Shown in pieces: positions 22,185 through 33,229 of a DNA stretch of 64,000 nt; within the stretch, counting starts at the first letter, position 1; every line of letters starts with the position of its first letter. This stretch comes from Rhizomys pruinosus (lineage: Eukaryota; Chordata; Mammalia; Rodentia; Spalacidae). Under the pieces are notes generated by a model. The model was not told the DNA's origin. It did not search any database and was given only the letters and a program-made list of their open reading frames with translations. The stretch lies in assembly GCA_009823505.1 (NCBI GenBank), contig VZQC01009558.1:1720568-1784567 (forward strand), in the 5' to 3' direction. The position numbers and the translations under genes were made by a program.

Positions 22185-23000
22185 GGAGAGATAGCTTACT
22201 GGTTAAGAGCACTGGCTACTTTTGCAGAGGACCTGGGTTCAGTTCCTAGCACCCACATGGAAGCTAAAAACTCTCTGTAACTCCAGTTCCAGGGAATCCG
22301 ATGCCCTTTTTTGACCTCCTCAGGCATTGTATGACACAGTGCACTCACACATATGCAAGCAATACCCTCATATGTTGGACACTGGGATGAATTACTTTAA
22401 AATAAAATGGAGCTCAGGAGTTCTGAGATGCAGCATGGGGCACAGGTGGGGGATGGGCCTGCTGGAAACAATAGGTTCATCAAAGGCCCTGTCTATTAGA
22501 ACACCAAATTTGGACACAGCTGCCAGGCCCTGAACTTCTCTTTTGTTCTATGGGAAAATCATCCTGGACTGTCTTCACTGATTGTTGTCTGTCTTCCTCT
22601 AGTTACTGCCTGCTTTACTCAGGACCTAAGTGCACCTGTGATTGTTAACTGTCTTACCTGCTTTAACCAGGATTTATGTGTTCTTTCAATGGTTAAGTGC
22701 CTTCCCTCAAAGTTGTTTACCTCCCAAGTTTCATCCGTGAAGCTTCTCCCCATCCTCTGATTACTTTTCCCTTTCCTTGGAATCCTGGCCCTTTCATGTG
22801 TTTTCTGAGACCCCTGTTTTTTACTATATAAACTTGTAACAAAGAAAGAATAAACGAGGTTTGCAAGAGGCAAGTCTCCCAGAGGTACATCTGTTGGCAT
22901 TCTCTATGCTGTTTTGGCTCCTGCTCCTGGGGAACTAGGGGTGGATCAGCCTCTGTGGAGGTCCCCACAGTCATATACATAAAATAATAAAATATTTTTT
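22185..23000 (+). mobile_element. B3-type SINE interrupted by a solo LTR
   Basis: The head gggactggagagatagctta and body run to the ctcata at 22,372. The SINE 3' end resumes at 22,970 (gtcatatacataaaataata). Confidence 0.8.
22373..22969 (+). mobile_element. Solo LTR of an endogenous retrovirus (ERVK-like)
   Basis: 597 bp start TGTTGGAC and end CCCCACA inside a SINE. The flanking 6-mers are ctcata and gtcata (one mismatch), matching the 6-bp duplication usual for class II elements. It contains a TATA box (ctatataaac, about 22,825) and an AATAAA (about 22,849) about 120 bp before the end. No internal viral sequence remains, as expected after LTR-LTR recombination. Confidence 0.7.
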
Positions 23001-23016
23001 AAAAGAATAATGTTCT

Positions 23017-24676
23017 CAGAAAGGATAGTACTATCCTTTCTGGGATACAAATGGAAAACTCTGTGTTCCAATCCTATTGATAAATTTTCAATTTTTCTGA
23101 TCTTGAAACTAACAATGGGAGGAGAATTTTATGTTCCCACAGGTAAAAATCACCAATCTAAATGCCTGAAGACATACAACTTATGGCTGTGCAGGATGAA
23201 CTGGGGAATGCCAGCAGAGAGGTTGACCCATCTGAATATTAAGGAATGAGGAACCTCAGACTGCCTGAGTCACGGACACTGAGCATCTCTCTGAATAATA
23301 TTGGGGTTGACTGTTTATAATGGACCCTAATGAAGTTTACCTTCCAGATGCTGAGAAACCTTCCTACCTCTCCCCTTTTTTAGGAAAAAGAAAAACATGA
23401 TGGTAATGAAACCACTCCCTAACTGTAAACTAGAGCCAATTGTTACAGTGGTAATTTCCTATAAAACAGGCATAACGTATTAACTGATTGATAGGCATAG
23501 GAACTGTGAAAGGATATTTCTCTATCTAGAGCCAAATTCAATAGTAAAGTGTTTATAAGTTGTGTAATTAAGCAAAATATATTACTACAGGAAAGCTCTG
23601 ACATCAGCAATGAATTATTCTGCCTAGGAGATGTTGGCTAGGGGATTCAAACCCGCCCCCCCCAAATTATAAAGGCCTTTTGCCTATAAGTGGGATATAT
23701 GCAAGGAGAAAGGCAGTAAGTCCCTGTTGTCGAAGACCTGGTGTGAGCATGAAAAATGTTATGAGACGTCACTTGCTAGCGTACAACTGGCCTCTGAAAT
23801 GCTAGAGAGCATTACCAAAGGCCACTAAAGCAATACAGCAAAATATTGGTCTCCCTGAGACAAGCAAGACTCCTCCGTCAATATCAGCTACACCTCAACA
23901 GCCTGGAGATACTGTGCAACAGTGGCAGCCAAGTGTCTATATATATCCCAAATCTATTTGGCTATTAGCTCTCTCCTTGGAGGAATAACTCACAGCGGAT
24001 GCCACAAGCTTATGTCCTCTAGTGGTTAGGAGATGTTATAAGCCACAATAAGAACTTGTCACCCTTTATAGAGAAACCACAGTTTGCGGATTAGCATACC
24101 ATCCAAGCATCTGTGTCTATGCTCACAGCTTAGCTTGACATAATAATTGGTACTGCTTAAATGCCTGTACATCCAATAGCTTGTGCTTTGTTAGTATGAC
24201 TAAAAAGGGTATCACTGGAAAAGCTGTCAACCCATGAAGGGAAACAACCTGAACAGACTGGAGTCCAAAATGACAACTCCAAAGAAATTAGACTGTTTTC
24301 TTCTCACCCACTTGTGCCCCTTTCCCAAAGCCCAGGGAACAAACTGCGGAAGAGGAGGCGTGGTAGATTGTAAGGGCTGCAGAGAGATAGGGGTGAATCA
24401 TGAGACTACAGGAATATAGTCTGGACTCCTGATTGATCAACATGCCTGTGCATACAAGCTTCTCCAACTGGACTATGGGAACCTTGGGTTGTTCAAAATT
24501 TGGACATAGATACTTGCAAAATGCACCAATTACCTAATTGTATGACATACTGAGTAACATCAATGTTATCTGCAAACAACTGTGTCATTATATTGTAGAA
24601 TCCCTTAAAAATAAAAAAAATAAATTAAAAAAAATAAAAAATAAAAAGTAAAATAAATAAATAAATAAATAAATAA
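23017..24676 (+). mobile_element. Family B element, 1,660 bp, with 16-bp TSD
   Basis: It is flanked by a perfect aaaagaataatgttct (23,001-23,016 and 24,677-24,692). The body is homologous to 19,403-21,067 from the cttgaaactaac motif through gcggaagaggaggcgtggta. The 3' end differs: it passes into another part of the L1 3'UTR (ccaattacctaattgtatga) and then an A-rich tail. The near-identical total length suggests both are close to full length. Confidence 0.82.
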
Positions 24677-25081
24677 AAAAGAATAATGTTCTAAAAGGTA
24701 GCCAGCCACCCCTTAGTAACACAGTCCTTCCCATGAGTTCAGTCAGATTCTGGAGTCTGATGCACTTTAGAATCTCTGAAGACTCATAAAAGCTGCTGGT
24801 CCTCAGAAGTCCTGAGCGAAGATCAGCAAACACCACATCTCCATCCCTAGCCTGATGCAGCCGGGCAACTAGGCCTCTCCTGCAGGAGCAGGAGATGGAA
24901 AATATTCAGTAGAGGAGGATGGTGAGAGCCTGGAGCCAGGGACATCAGGCAGGGAAGGGAAGGGTGTACTGCCTGGCTGAAGGGAGATGGCAGAGTGACA
25001 TTGGCAGGGAATTGGAGGGGGAGGAGCCCCTCCTGGGAGCGCTTGAAGCTGCAGTGGACCTGCATCAGCAAGGACTGAAGG

Positions 25082-25239
25082 CTTTTTTTTTCTTTTGGAC
25101 TTTTGAGACAGAGTCTCCCTTTAGTCCCAGCTGGCCTGGAACCTACTATGTAGACCAGGCTGGCCTTGAACTCACAGAGATTCCCCCTGCCTCTGCCTTC
25201 TGAGAGCTGGGATTAAAAGCATGTGCCACCGTGCCCAGC
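25082..25239 (-). mobile_element. B1 SINE, antisense
   Basis: T-run, then gagacagagtctcccttta, then gagagctgggattaaaagca to accgtgcccagc. Confidence 0.88.
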
Positions 25240-25529
25240 AGGACTGAACTTATATGCAATACATGACTGAGAGATTAAAGCCTTTGTCTTTCAGTTAAAG
25301 TCTTATTGCACCTAGTATACAGTGGAACAGCTATCAGCTGTTGAGCCTTCTGCTTCAGCGAACTGTCTCAAGACCAGGCCTCTTCATAGTGGGCCCAAAT
25401 CCAAGGACAGTTCAATGAGAAGACACAAAGAAAGTGGCCATCTCTTCTCCCCCAGGAACACTCCACTGGGCCATGTTAGCTCCCTGAAGCACTGGCTGGA
25501 ATCTCTGAGCCTGACCCTGGATCTGCAGT

Positions 25530-25656
25530 ATACGCCGCACGCATTCGAGGCCTGTGGAGGTCAGAAGAGGATGTTGGATCCTCTGGATCTGGAAGTATGG
25601 ATGATTGTTAGCACAATTGAGGCTCTTAACTGCTGAGCTATCTGTCTATCCCCAGA
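25530..25656 (-). mobile_element. B2/B3 SINE fragment, antisense
   Basis: aggtcagaagaggatgttgg to gctcttaactgctgagctat, diverged and lacking the 3' tail. Confidence 0.65.
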
Positions 25657-25749
25657 ATTATACTACTGCACTTCTATTCATCTGTCCAATGAATACAAAC
25701 AAGTACTGAACAATTCACATTTCTGAAAAAAATAAATGAAAAAAGAAGA

Positions 25750-26050
25750 GCTTAGTGTCTGGACAGATTGCTCAGGTGTTAAGAGCACTGGCTGCTCTCG
25801 CAGAGGACCCAGGTTTTGTTCCCAGCACCCAAAAAGTGGCTAACAACCATCCATAGCTCTAGTTCCATGAGATCTGACGCCCCCTACTGACCTCCTCTGG
25901 CATTGAATGACACCGGTGCCCTTATAAACATACATGCAGGCAGTACACTCATATATATAAAGTAAAAACATACAAAAAAAAAACCCCATACATGCAGGCA
26001 GTACACTCATACGTATAAAGTAAAAGTAACAAATAAATAAAAAGAAAGAA
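25750..26050 (+). mobile_element. B3-type SINE with duplicated 3' end
   Basis: The head tggacagattgctcaggtgt runs to acatgcaggcagtacactca. The last 45 bp or so, with the A-rich tail, are repeated in tandem (catacatgcaggcagtacac at about 25,930 and 25,989). Confidence 0.75.
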
Positions 26051-26101
26051 GAGGAGCTTAATAATTTAAATCATTAAATGCATTTAAAAGATTGAATGGG
26101 G

Positions 26102-26280
26102 GCTGGGCATGGTGGCACACACCTTTAATCCCAGCACTTAGGAAGTAGAGGCAGGCAGATCTCTGTGAGTTCAAGGCCAGCCTGGTCTACATAGAGTTCC
26201 AGGACAGCCAGGACTACAGGGAGACCCTGTTTCTAAAGTACCAAAAAAAAAAAAAAAAAAAACCAAAAAAAAAAAAAAAA
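26102..26280 (+). mobile_element. B1 SINE
   Basis: gctgggcatggtggcacaca to gggagaccctgtttctaa plus a long A-rich tail. Confidence 0.92.
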
Positions 26281-26323
26281 GATTCTAGGTAACTGTTTAA
26301 TAAACACTATAAAATTATTGATT

Positions 26324-26324
26324 N
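26324..26324. other. Ambiguous base (N) in poly(A)
   Basis: A single N sits within an A-rich run, so local length and continuity here are uncertain. Confidence 0.95.
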
Positions 26325-26339
26325 AAAAAAAAAAAACAA

Positions 26340-26758
26340 AAAAAAAAACGATTTACTGGCTGCTTCCCATAATGAGTGACAGTCCTAAGCATCAGGTTAG
26401 TGTAGGAAGCAGAGCCAGCTAGTCGTCAAGTAGGCACCATAGGACTGTTTGTGTCCCTTTCAAGAATAGGTCACATGGAGCTATGGCCTAGAATCTAGAA
26501 AGTCATTCTTTATGGTGGGAGTGGGGACTGACTGGGGTGTGCTAGGTATGAGTGAATATTATGGGATACGTGGTTAGTCCTACTCAAAGTGAGTGTTAAC
26601 CCTTTGGTTGTATTCACTTGTTAAGAGCCAAGATGTGTGCATCCTAGCACATGCACTTTACTCAGAAACCATCCAAGCAGGAAACAGGACCCCGGTGAGC
26701 AGAAAAGTGAAAACTGTTACTTTTAATAAATCCTCCACTGGCAATAATAAAAAGATTT
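26340..26758. other. Intergenic, nothing recognised
   Basis: No repeat or gene identified. Confidence 0.45.
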
Positions 26759-26759
26759 A

Positions 26760-26913
26760 AGCTGGGTATGGTGGCACACACCTTTAATCCCAAGACTCCA
26801 GAAGTAGAGGCAGGTGGGTATTTGTGAGTTTGAAGTCAGGCTGGTCTACATAGCAAGTTCCAGACCAGCCAGGTTGACAATGTGTGACCCTCTCTCAAAA
26901 CACAAACAAACAA
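26760..26913 (+). mobile_element. B1 SINE, diverged
   Basis: gctgggtatggtggcacaca to gtgaccctctctcaaaacac. Confidence 0.85.
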
Positions 26914-27007
26914 AAAGTAGATTTAAGTGATATCAAAAGACAGAAAAAGAAGAGGATCTTGTTGAACTAAATAGGTAAAAGACAGGGCTTAGATCCCTAG
27001 AAGTGCA

Positions 27008-27130
27008 TAAACCGGGAGTGGTGGTAATCTAAGTATTGGGAAGGCGGACGTAGGAGGATCAGGAAGTCAAAGTTATCCTTTGGCTACACAGTAAATTTGA
27101 GACCAATCTGGGATATATGCGGGTCTGTTT
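27008..27130 (+). mobile_element. Old B1-like SINE
   Basis: Strongly diverged: accgggagtggtggtaatct, then gagaccaatctgggatatat. Confidence 0.5.
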
Positions 27131-27149
27131 AGAAAAAGAAAAGAAGGAT

Positions 27150-27310
27150 TGCTGGGTGTGGTGACACACACCTTTAATCCCAGCACTAGAGAGGCAGAGG
27201 CAGAGGCAGAGGCATCTCTGTGAGATAGACAACAGCCTGGAATCCATAGGGTGTTCCAGGCTAGGTGGGGCTACAAGAAGACCTTGCCTCAGAAAGAAAA
27301 AAAGGAAAAA
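27150..27310 (+). mobile_element. B1 SINE
   Basis: gctgggtgtggtgacacaca to accttgcctcagaaagaaa. A small gaggca triplication lies inside. Confidence 0.85.
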
Positions 27311-27354
27311 GAAAGTTCGTCTTCAATTTCTGTGACAAAACACAGTGAGAACTA

Positions 27355-27860
27355 CTGTGATGGTTAATCCTGGGTGTCAACTTGACTGGACAAAGGAACA
27401 AATTAGAGAAAAAAGGATCTTCGGATTGGACCACCTCAACCCAGATGGCCCACCCCAAATGTGGGTCTTACCTTCTGCCGGCAGGCAGTATAAAGGGCCA
27501 TGGCAGAGGGATCTGGGCCCTTTTTTCCTGCGACTTGCCTCTCTCTCACTGATGAGTTTGTCTTGCTTCTGTGATCAACCCTTTGGATCCCACGGTGTAT
27601 TGAGACTGGCAGATCTCCTGGAATCCATCAGGCCTTCAGCGCCAGATTGGGACTACTGAGACATCCAGGCTTGCAGACTGAGCAGTTCCCTGGATTCTCA
27701 GCCTCTCCAGTGTGGCGCGGCTACTGTTGGACACCTTGAACTATCACGTGAGCAAATCAATAAATTATATATAGATATATATTCGTCCTGTTGCTTCTGT
27801 TTCTTTAGAGAACCCTGACTAATACAGATTTTGGTACCAGGAGTGGTTCTGGAGAAACAG
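27355..27860 (+). mobile_element. Old mammalian interspersed repeat (L1M-type 3' end or similar)
   Basis: It starts tgtgatggttaatcctgggt and ends ccctgactaatacagatttt, then ggtaccaggagtggttct. This is a widespread mammalian repeat text; the family name is uncertain. The part from 27,625 to 27,740 is related to the middle of the family A elements. Confidence 0.6.
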
Positions 27861-27879
27861 AATTGAAAGGATGAATTTC

Positions 27880-28114
27880 TTTTTTTTTTTAATTTTTTTT
27901 TAAAATTTATTTTTGAATGTGTATGAATGTACTGTCTGCATGTAGGTTTGTGCACCCATGTCGTGCAATGCCATGGAGGTCAGAAGAGGGTTTTGGATTC
28001 CCCTGGAACTGGAGTTCTCCTGGAATTGGAGTTACAGACGGTTCTCAGCCACCATGTGGGTGCTGGGGATCGAACCCGGGTCCTCTGCAAGAGCAGTCGG
28101 TGCTCTTAACCGCT
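27880..28114 (-). mobile_element. B2/B3 SINE, antisense, truncated at an N
   Basis: A full body with the internal duplication (ggagttctcctggaattgga). The last ~20 bp of the head are missing because the sequence stops at the N at 28,115. Confidence 0.9.
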
Positions 28115-28115
28115 N
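28115..28115. other. Ambiguous base (N) at a repeat-repeat junction
   Basis: The N separates a truncated SINE from the poly(T) start of a family B copy. The junction may be an assembly join. Confidence 0.95.
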
Positions 28116-29055
28116 TTTTTTTTCATTTTTTAGCTATAAGTGATAATCCATGAGTATAAGCATCCTTCGTGCAAAACCAATCTATAGACTGTTGTGCCCA
28201 AACCCCCACAGTCCCACCATTCAGTGGAGGTTGACAGGTTGTTTGTTCAATCAAGTTGATCAAATGAGTGTCCAGACTACATCGCTGTAGTTTCACCGTT
28301 CACCCCAATCGCAGCCTTTACATTCTACCACGCCCCCTCTTCCGCAGATTGTTCCCTAGGCTTAGAAAAGGGGCACAGGTGGATGAGAAGTAAAACTGTC
28401 CTCTCTCTCTGGAGCTGTTGACTTGGATTCTGGTCAATTCTGGCTGTTTCCTTTCATGGGCTGACAGTTTGTTCAGGAGTAACCTTTCGATCCTACTAAT
28501 GAAGCACAAGCAATTAGATATATAGGTATTTAAGCAGCACTAATAGTTATGGTAGGTTACTTTGGCATAGACACATATGTTTGGATGATATGTTAATTCA
28601 TGAATTATATTTTTACCCCCTGATAAATATAACAGGGTCTTACTGTGGCTTATGACATCTCCTAACCTGTAGAGGATGTAGGCTTGTGGCATCAGCCATG
28701 GGTTATTCCTCCAAGGAGAGAGCCAACAGCCAATTAGATTTGGGATATACAGGCACATGGCTGCCTCTGCTGCACAGTATTTCCAGGCAGGTGAAGTGTA
28801 GCTGGTGCTGATGGTGGAGTCTTGCTTGACTCAGGGAGACCCGTATTTGCTTTATTGGTTTAGTGGCCTTTGGGAACACTCTCTGGCATTCCAGAGGCCA
28901 TCTGTACCCTTGCATGTGCGGTCTCAATACATCCCTCCCATGTTAACGTCAGGTCTTCGGCAGCAGGGTCTTATCGCCTCTCCTCCTGCAGGTATCCCAA
29001 CTTAGGGGCAAGGAGCCCTTACCTTTTGTGGGGCCTTGGATCCCCTTAGCCAGGG
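28116..29055 (-). mobile_element. Family B element, antisense, 5' truncated
   Basis: It matches the complement of about 19,985-20,905 closely (for example cattctaccacgccccctct and gtgcttgaggcttc-type blocks). It begins with a T-run right after the 3' end ttagctataagtgataatcc. No L1-tail segment is present, so the family B 3' end is poly(A) after that point. Confidence 0.8.
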
Positions 29056-29204
29056 ATAGTTTTGACCCTCTTTGGAAAACATTTGTTACAGACTTACAAT
29101 CAAGTCCTTCAGTCTGCGGCTTGACTCTATATAGTGTTGTTTACTTTTTTCTATACTGATCATTCTGAGAATCTGACCATTCCCTGCTTCCTGGCAGCTC
29201 TGGG

Positions 29205-29320
29205 GGTTTTTCTTTTGAGACACAGGTCTTGGTTTATAGACCATCCCAGTTAGGCTTCAAACTCATAATCCTCCTGCCTCAGCGTCTTCAGTGCTGGGAT
29301 GTACAAATGTTCCAATGGTC
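29205..29320 (-). mobile_element. Old B1 SINE, antisense
   Basis: cttttgagacacaggtcttg to cttcagtgctgggatgtaca. Confidence 0.6.
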
Positions 29321-29884
29321 AGTTTAACCTTACGACTCTCCTGGATTTTCTGACTCAGCACTGTGGCGGGGTGCTGAAGGTTCATCATTGCCTGGGTCAC
29401 TGGTAAGTACTTGTTTGCAAATAGATGCCTCTCTTTTATCCCATAAGTTTTGCCCTTTTCTATAGTTTGATTTTCTTCAGCCTCTTAAATTTGACTTGAT
29501 AGGCTTAAAAAAAAAAGGTGTGGATAGATTAGGCGGATGCTTCTTGACTCCAGACAACCTTTGGGATCTGAGCACAGTGAGTGGTAGGCGAGAGCTCAGG
29601 TCTAAAGGCAGCGGGCTGGGGGCCACACTGGGAGGGAGAGCAGCTGCCCCAGGAGAAAGCTTCTCCCTCAGTGAGAGAAAATCCTCAGCTGCTTGGGTCC
29701 CAGTGCTGGCAGGTGAGCCACTTGCTTGCTCAGTTTTCATTAGTTTTAGACTTTAAGACATAAAGAAAAAATTACTAGCAGCAGGTTGCCCATAAGGTTA
29801 AATATTTCTAAAATGGCTACATTTCTAGTTATTATTCTATTTGATTACAATGTCAGTTTCTTTGTACTCTCTCCCTTTTCATTT

Positions 29885-30022
29885 TTTTAATCCTTTGAGG
29901 CAAGGGCCCACTATACAGCCTAGGGTGACCTAGAACTCTGTATGTAAGCCAGGCTAGCCTTGAACTGCTACCTGCCTCTGCTCCTGAGTGCTAGTGATGA
30001 AGGCATGTACAACCAGGCCCAG
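29885..30022 (-). mobile_element. Old B1 SINE, antisense
   Basis: tttgaggcaagggcccacta to aaggcatgtacaaccaggcc. Confidence 0.65.
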
Positions 30023-30149
30023 GATATTTTTTTTAGAATTTGATACACAAGTATTGTACTGACAGTTTGTTTTTTTTTTTTTTTTTGTTTCGTCCTTCCT
30101 CTCCCCACCAACTCCCCTTCTCTCCCACTCCCTCTCAAATTTCTGACCT

Positions 30150-30298
30150 CTTATGGTTTTTTTGTAGACAGGGTCTCTCTGTAGCCCCAGCTGGCCTGGA
30201 ACTTGCTATGTATACCAGGCTGGCTTCTATCTCATGGAGATCTGCCTGCCTCTGCCTCCCGAGTGCTGGGATTAAAGGTGTGAATCCACCCTGTCCAG
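30150..30298 (-). mobile_element. B1 SINE, antisense
   Basis: tagacagggtctctctgtag to gtgctgggattaaaggtgtg. Confidence 0.85.
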
Positions 30299-30299
30299 A

Positions 30300-30844
30300 T
30301 CTCAAGATCTCTTCTTTAAATGCTATAATATTTTGTTATATTATAAAATATAATATATATGTAAAACCTCTGAGTTCATTTAGTGTAGGTCCTCTGTACA
30401 TATATTTAAGGCTGAGCACTCAGGATTGGAGATTCTCCTCTCACAGCTGCTAGCTCTTCACCTAGATGAGGGCTCGGGTGGAATCTCCCCCTCCACCCAC
30501 ATTAGCATGTTGACTGGTGTTGTTTTCATGCAGGTCTTGTTGAGGCACCCTGTTCCTCTCGCTCTTGCAGTCTTTGTCTTTGCATCCTTTTCTCAGGCCT
30601 AAGCCTTAGTGCGGCAGTCATATTGTAGACGTATCCACTGGGGCTTGGCACCCCATGGACGTTTTTTCTCTGCGCTTTGACCTATTGCTGGTCTCTGTCC
30701 ACAATCATCTCCGTCTGCTGCAAAAAGAAGCTTCCTTGCTGATGGGGTGGTATAAGTACTTCGAATACAGTTAGGGGTCGTATTGGTTTAGAAAAATATT
30801 ACCAGTACGTTCTCTAGGTTCTGTGACCTTGCTAGCCATGGATA
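30300..30844. other. Intergenic, nothing recognised
   Basis: Unique-looking sequence with a short AT-rich stretch at about 30,325-30,360. Confidence 0.45.
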
Positions 30845-31014
30845 TTTTGTTTTGCTTTGTTTTGTTTTGTTTCGGTCTTTTCAAGATAGGGTCTCCCAGT
30901 AGCCCCAGCTGTCCTGGAACTCTGTAGACCAGGCTGGACTTGAACTCACAAAGATCCACCTGCCTCTGCCTCCCAAGTGCTAGGATTAAAGGCGTGCACC
31001 ACCACGCCCGGCTT
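30845..31014 (-). mobile_element. B1 SINE, antisense
   Basis: A TTTTG-rich tail, then agatagggtctcccagtagc to cgtgcaccaccacgcccggc. Confidence 0.92.
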
Positions 31015-31508
31015 AGCCATGGATATTTGGCTAGGTTTACTGTACCAGGCATGAATTCCCTCATCTTGAGTCCTTAAATCCAATCTGACAGTTGTTGGTT
31101 ACTGCCAGGAAAAAGCACCACTACTGCACTGTTGGGGATAGCTTTCTGCATCAGCCATTGCTGTGGACTGTAGGCTTAGCAGCTGGGTAGGACTAATGGC
31201 TGCCCTTCCCTTGGCAGCTTGCATAGCATCTTCTGATATAGGAGAGCTAGTCTTAGGGAGGGGGTTTCTGAGTCCGTTCCAGCTCTGTTCTTCCAAGCCC
31301 TGTGTCCAGAGTGTGTGATGTCTTTGGCAATACAGTCTCACCTTCAAGTGCTGGAAGGCAACTAAAGGCTATGGCAATAGCCTTTATTACTTTTTTGGTG
31401 GGGGGGGGAACACATCTCTTGGAGTCATGTGACCAATAACTTGAAGGGAGGTTTCCCAAGTTTGACACTGTGGTTTGGGTTGAATAATCTATAGGTCTTA
31501 AGCATTAC

Positions 31509-31606
31509 CTCAGTGTAACTCCAGCTGGCTCCTAACCTTGATCTCATGAGATCCTCCTGCCTCTGCCTCCCTAGTGCCAGGATTAAAGGCATGTGCCACC
31601 ACGCCC
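31509..31606 (-). mobile_element. B1 SINE fragment, antisense
   Basis: Only the B1 5' half remains: ctgcctctgcctccctagtg to catgtgccaccacgccc. Confidence 0.75.
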
Positions 31607-31647
31607 ATTTTATATGCATTTTTAAGTAATCTTAAAAATTTGTTTCT

Positions 31648-31792
31648 AGCTGGGCGTGGTGGTGCATGCCTTTAATCCCAACACTAGGGAGGCAGAGGCA
31701 GGAGGATCTCTATGAGTTGAGGCCATCCTGGTCTACATAGTGTGTTCCAGGCCAGCTGGGGCTGCAAGGAGACCCTGTCTCAAAAGGACCAA
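31648..31792 (+). mobile_element. B1 SINE
   Basis: gctgggcgtggtggtgcatg to gagaccctgtctcaaaagga. Confidence 0.9.
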
Positions 31793-31989
31793 AATGAACA
31801 TACTATGTTCTCTATGTCTTCCCAAACGTCCTCAGTGTTATTTATCTCTCTTTCTTCTTCCTTCTCAGCTTTACCTTCTCCCACTTCGATCTTTAAAATC
31901 CCGTCCCGTATTTTCAATTTCCCCTTTGATAATGCCTGGGTCCTACTGTGACCCTCTCTAGAGCTATCTTTTTCTCTCTCTTCCCATGG

Positions 31990-32410
31990 TCCATTGCTGT
32001 CTTCTGTGGTTATTTTGGGTTAGGCACTAAAATCCAAAGACTCCGACCTAGGATCCATGAATGAGAGAATGTGTGCTGTTTGTCCTTCTGGGTCTGGGTT
32101 ACCTCACTCAGAACATTAAATTTTTTCATTTCTATCCTTTAGCCTGCAAATTTTATGATTTCATTTTTCTTTATTGTTGAAGACAATTCTGTTGTGTATG
32201 GGTGCCACACTTTCATTATCTAGTCATCATTTGAAGGACATTTAGTTTGCTTCCATCCCCTACCTATTGTGAATAGAGTGGTAATGGACTTAGCTGAGCA
32301 GGTTCCTCTGTAGGAGGGAGGGAGTTCTCCTGGGAACTGGGCCCAAGCGTGGTATGGCTGGGTCATACAATAGGTCTGCATGCCTATGGGTTTTCTCTTG
32401 TAATTCAAGT
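31990..32410 (-). mobile_element. Old L1 ORF2 3' end, antisense
   Basis: The text ctgggttacctcactcagaa, then attctgttgtgtatgggtgc, then cattatctagtcatcatttg is the complement of the L1 ORF2 end, strongly decayed. Homology may extend a few hundred bp on either side of the following B1. Confidence 0.65.
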
Positions 32411-32580
32411 TTTTTATTTTTTATTTTTTATTTTTTTGTCTTTTTGAGACAGGGTCTCCCTGTAGCCCCAGCTGGCCTGGAACTCCCCATGTAGACAAGG
32501 CTGGCCTTGAATGCACAGAGATCCACCAGCTTCTGCCTCAGAATGCTAGGATTAAAGGCGTGTGCCACCACGCCTGACCT
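32410..32580 (-). mobile_element. B1 SINE, antisense
   Basis: A T/A-rich tail, then gagacagggtctccctgtag to gtgtgccaccacgcctgacc. Confidence 0.9.
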
Positions 32581-32639
32581 AATTCAAGTTTTTCAAACCA
32601 TTGTATTTTATGCCTTGTCTTACTTACTGTAATATCTTT

Positions 32640-33170
32640 TCTAATTTCTTCTGCTTAGATCTTTCTTTTTCTTTGTTAGTTTATCCAGTTTCATATTCCA
32701 ATTGCTTATCTTTCCTTTTAGTTTGATGAAAACTTTTTTTCTTTTTTGGTCTTGTGATAGAAACTTCAATCTTCATTTTAGCATGCTATACCTGTTTTGT
32801 TTCCTTAAATGATGCTAGAATGTTTCAACTTCAATTTATTTTTTTTAATTCTGTTTTATCATTCAAACTGACTGTTTTCGGCATCTTCAAGGAGACTGTC
32901 TGCTAAGGAGTGATTATCAGCTATTCTGCATGGAAGTTTGAGATTCAAAGAAAACTCAAAACCAGAAGACCTTTTCCGAGCTTCAGGTTGACCCAGTGCC
33001 AGGGTGAACCCACTGCCTCCTTGGGAAGATGCTGTACAGGTGGGCAAAGAACTGTTGACCCAGGTGGAGCCCCCTTTGTAAGAGGACAAGACAAGGACAG
33101 CACCACTTTGTTTAAAATTCAAGTCTCGCTCACTTACAAGTCAAAGCATTAAAGACAGAAAATAAACCAC
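32640..33170. other. Region upstream of KDM4D-like locus 2, no promoter recognised
   Basis: No counterpart of the locus 1 promoter or exon 1 is visible. Recognisable homology with locus 1 starts only at about 33,178, some 50 bp before the ATG. The rest is A/T-rich and unassigned. Confidence 0.45.
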
Positions 33171-33229
33171 TGAGCTATCTTCGGGAACTGGAACTGACCT
33201 GAAACACAAAGGCAGAGGCGTCTGCAGCC

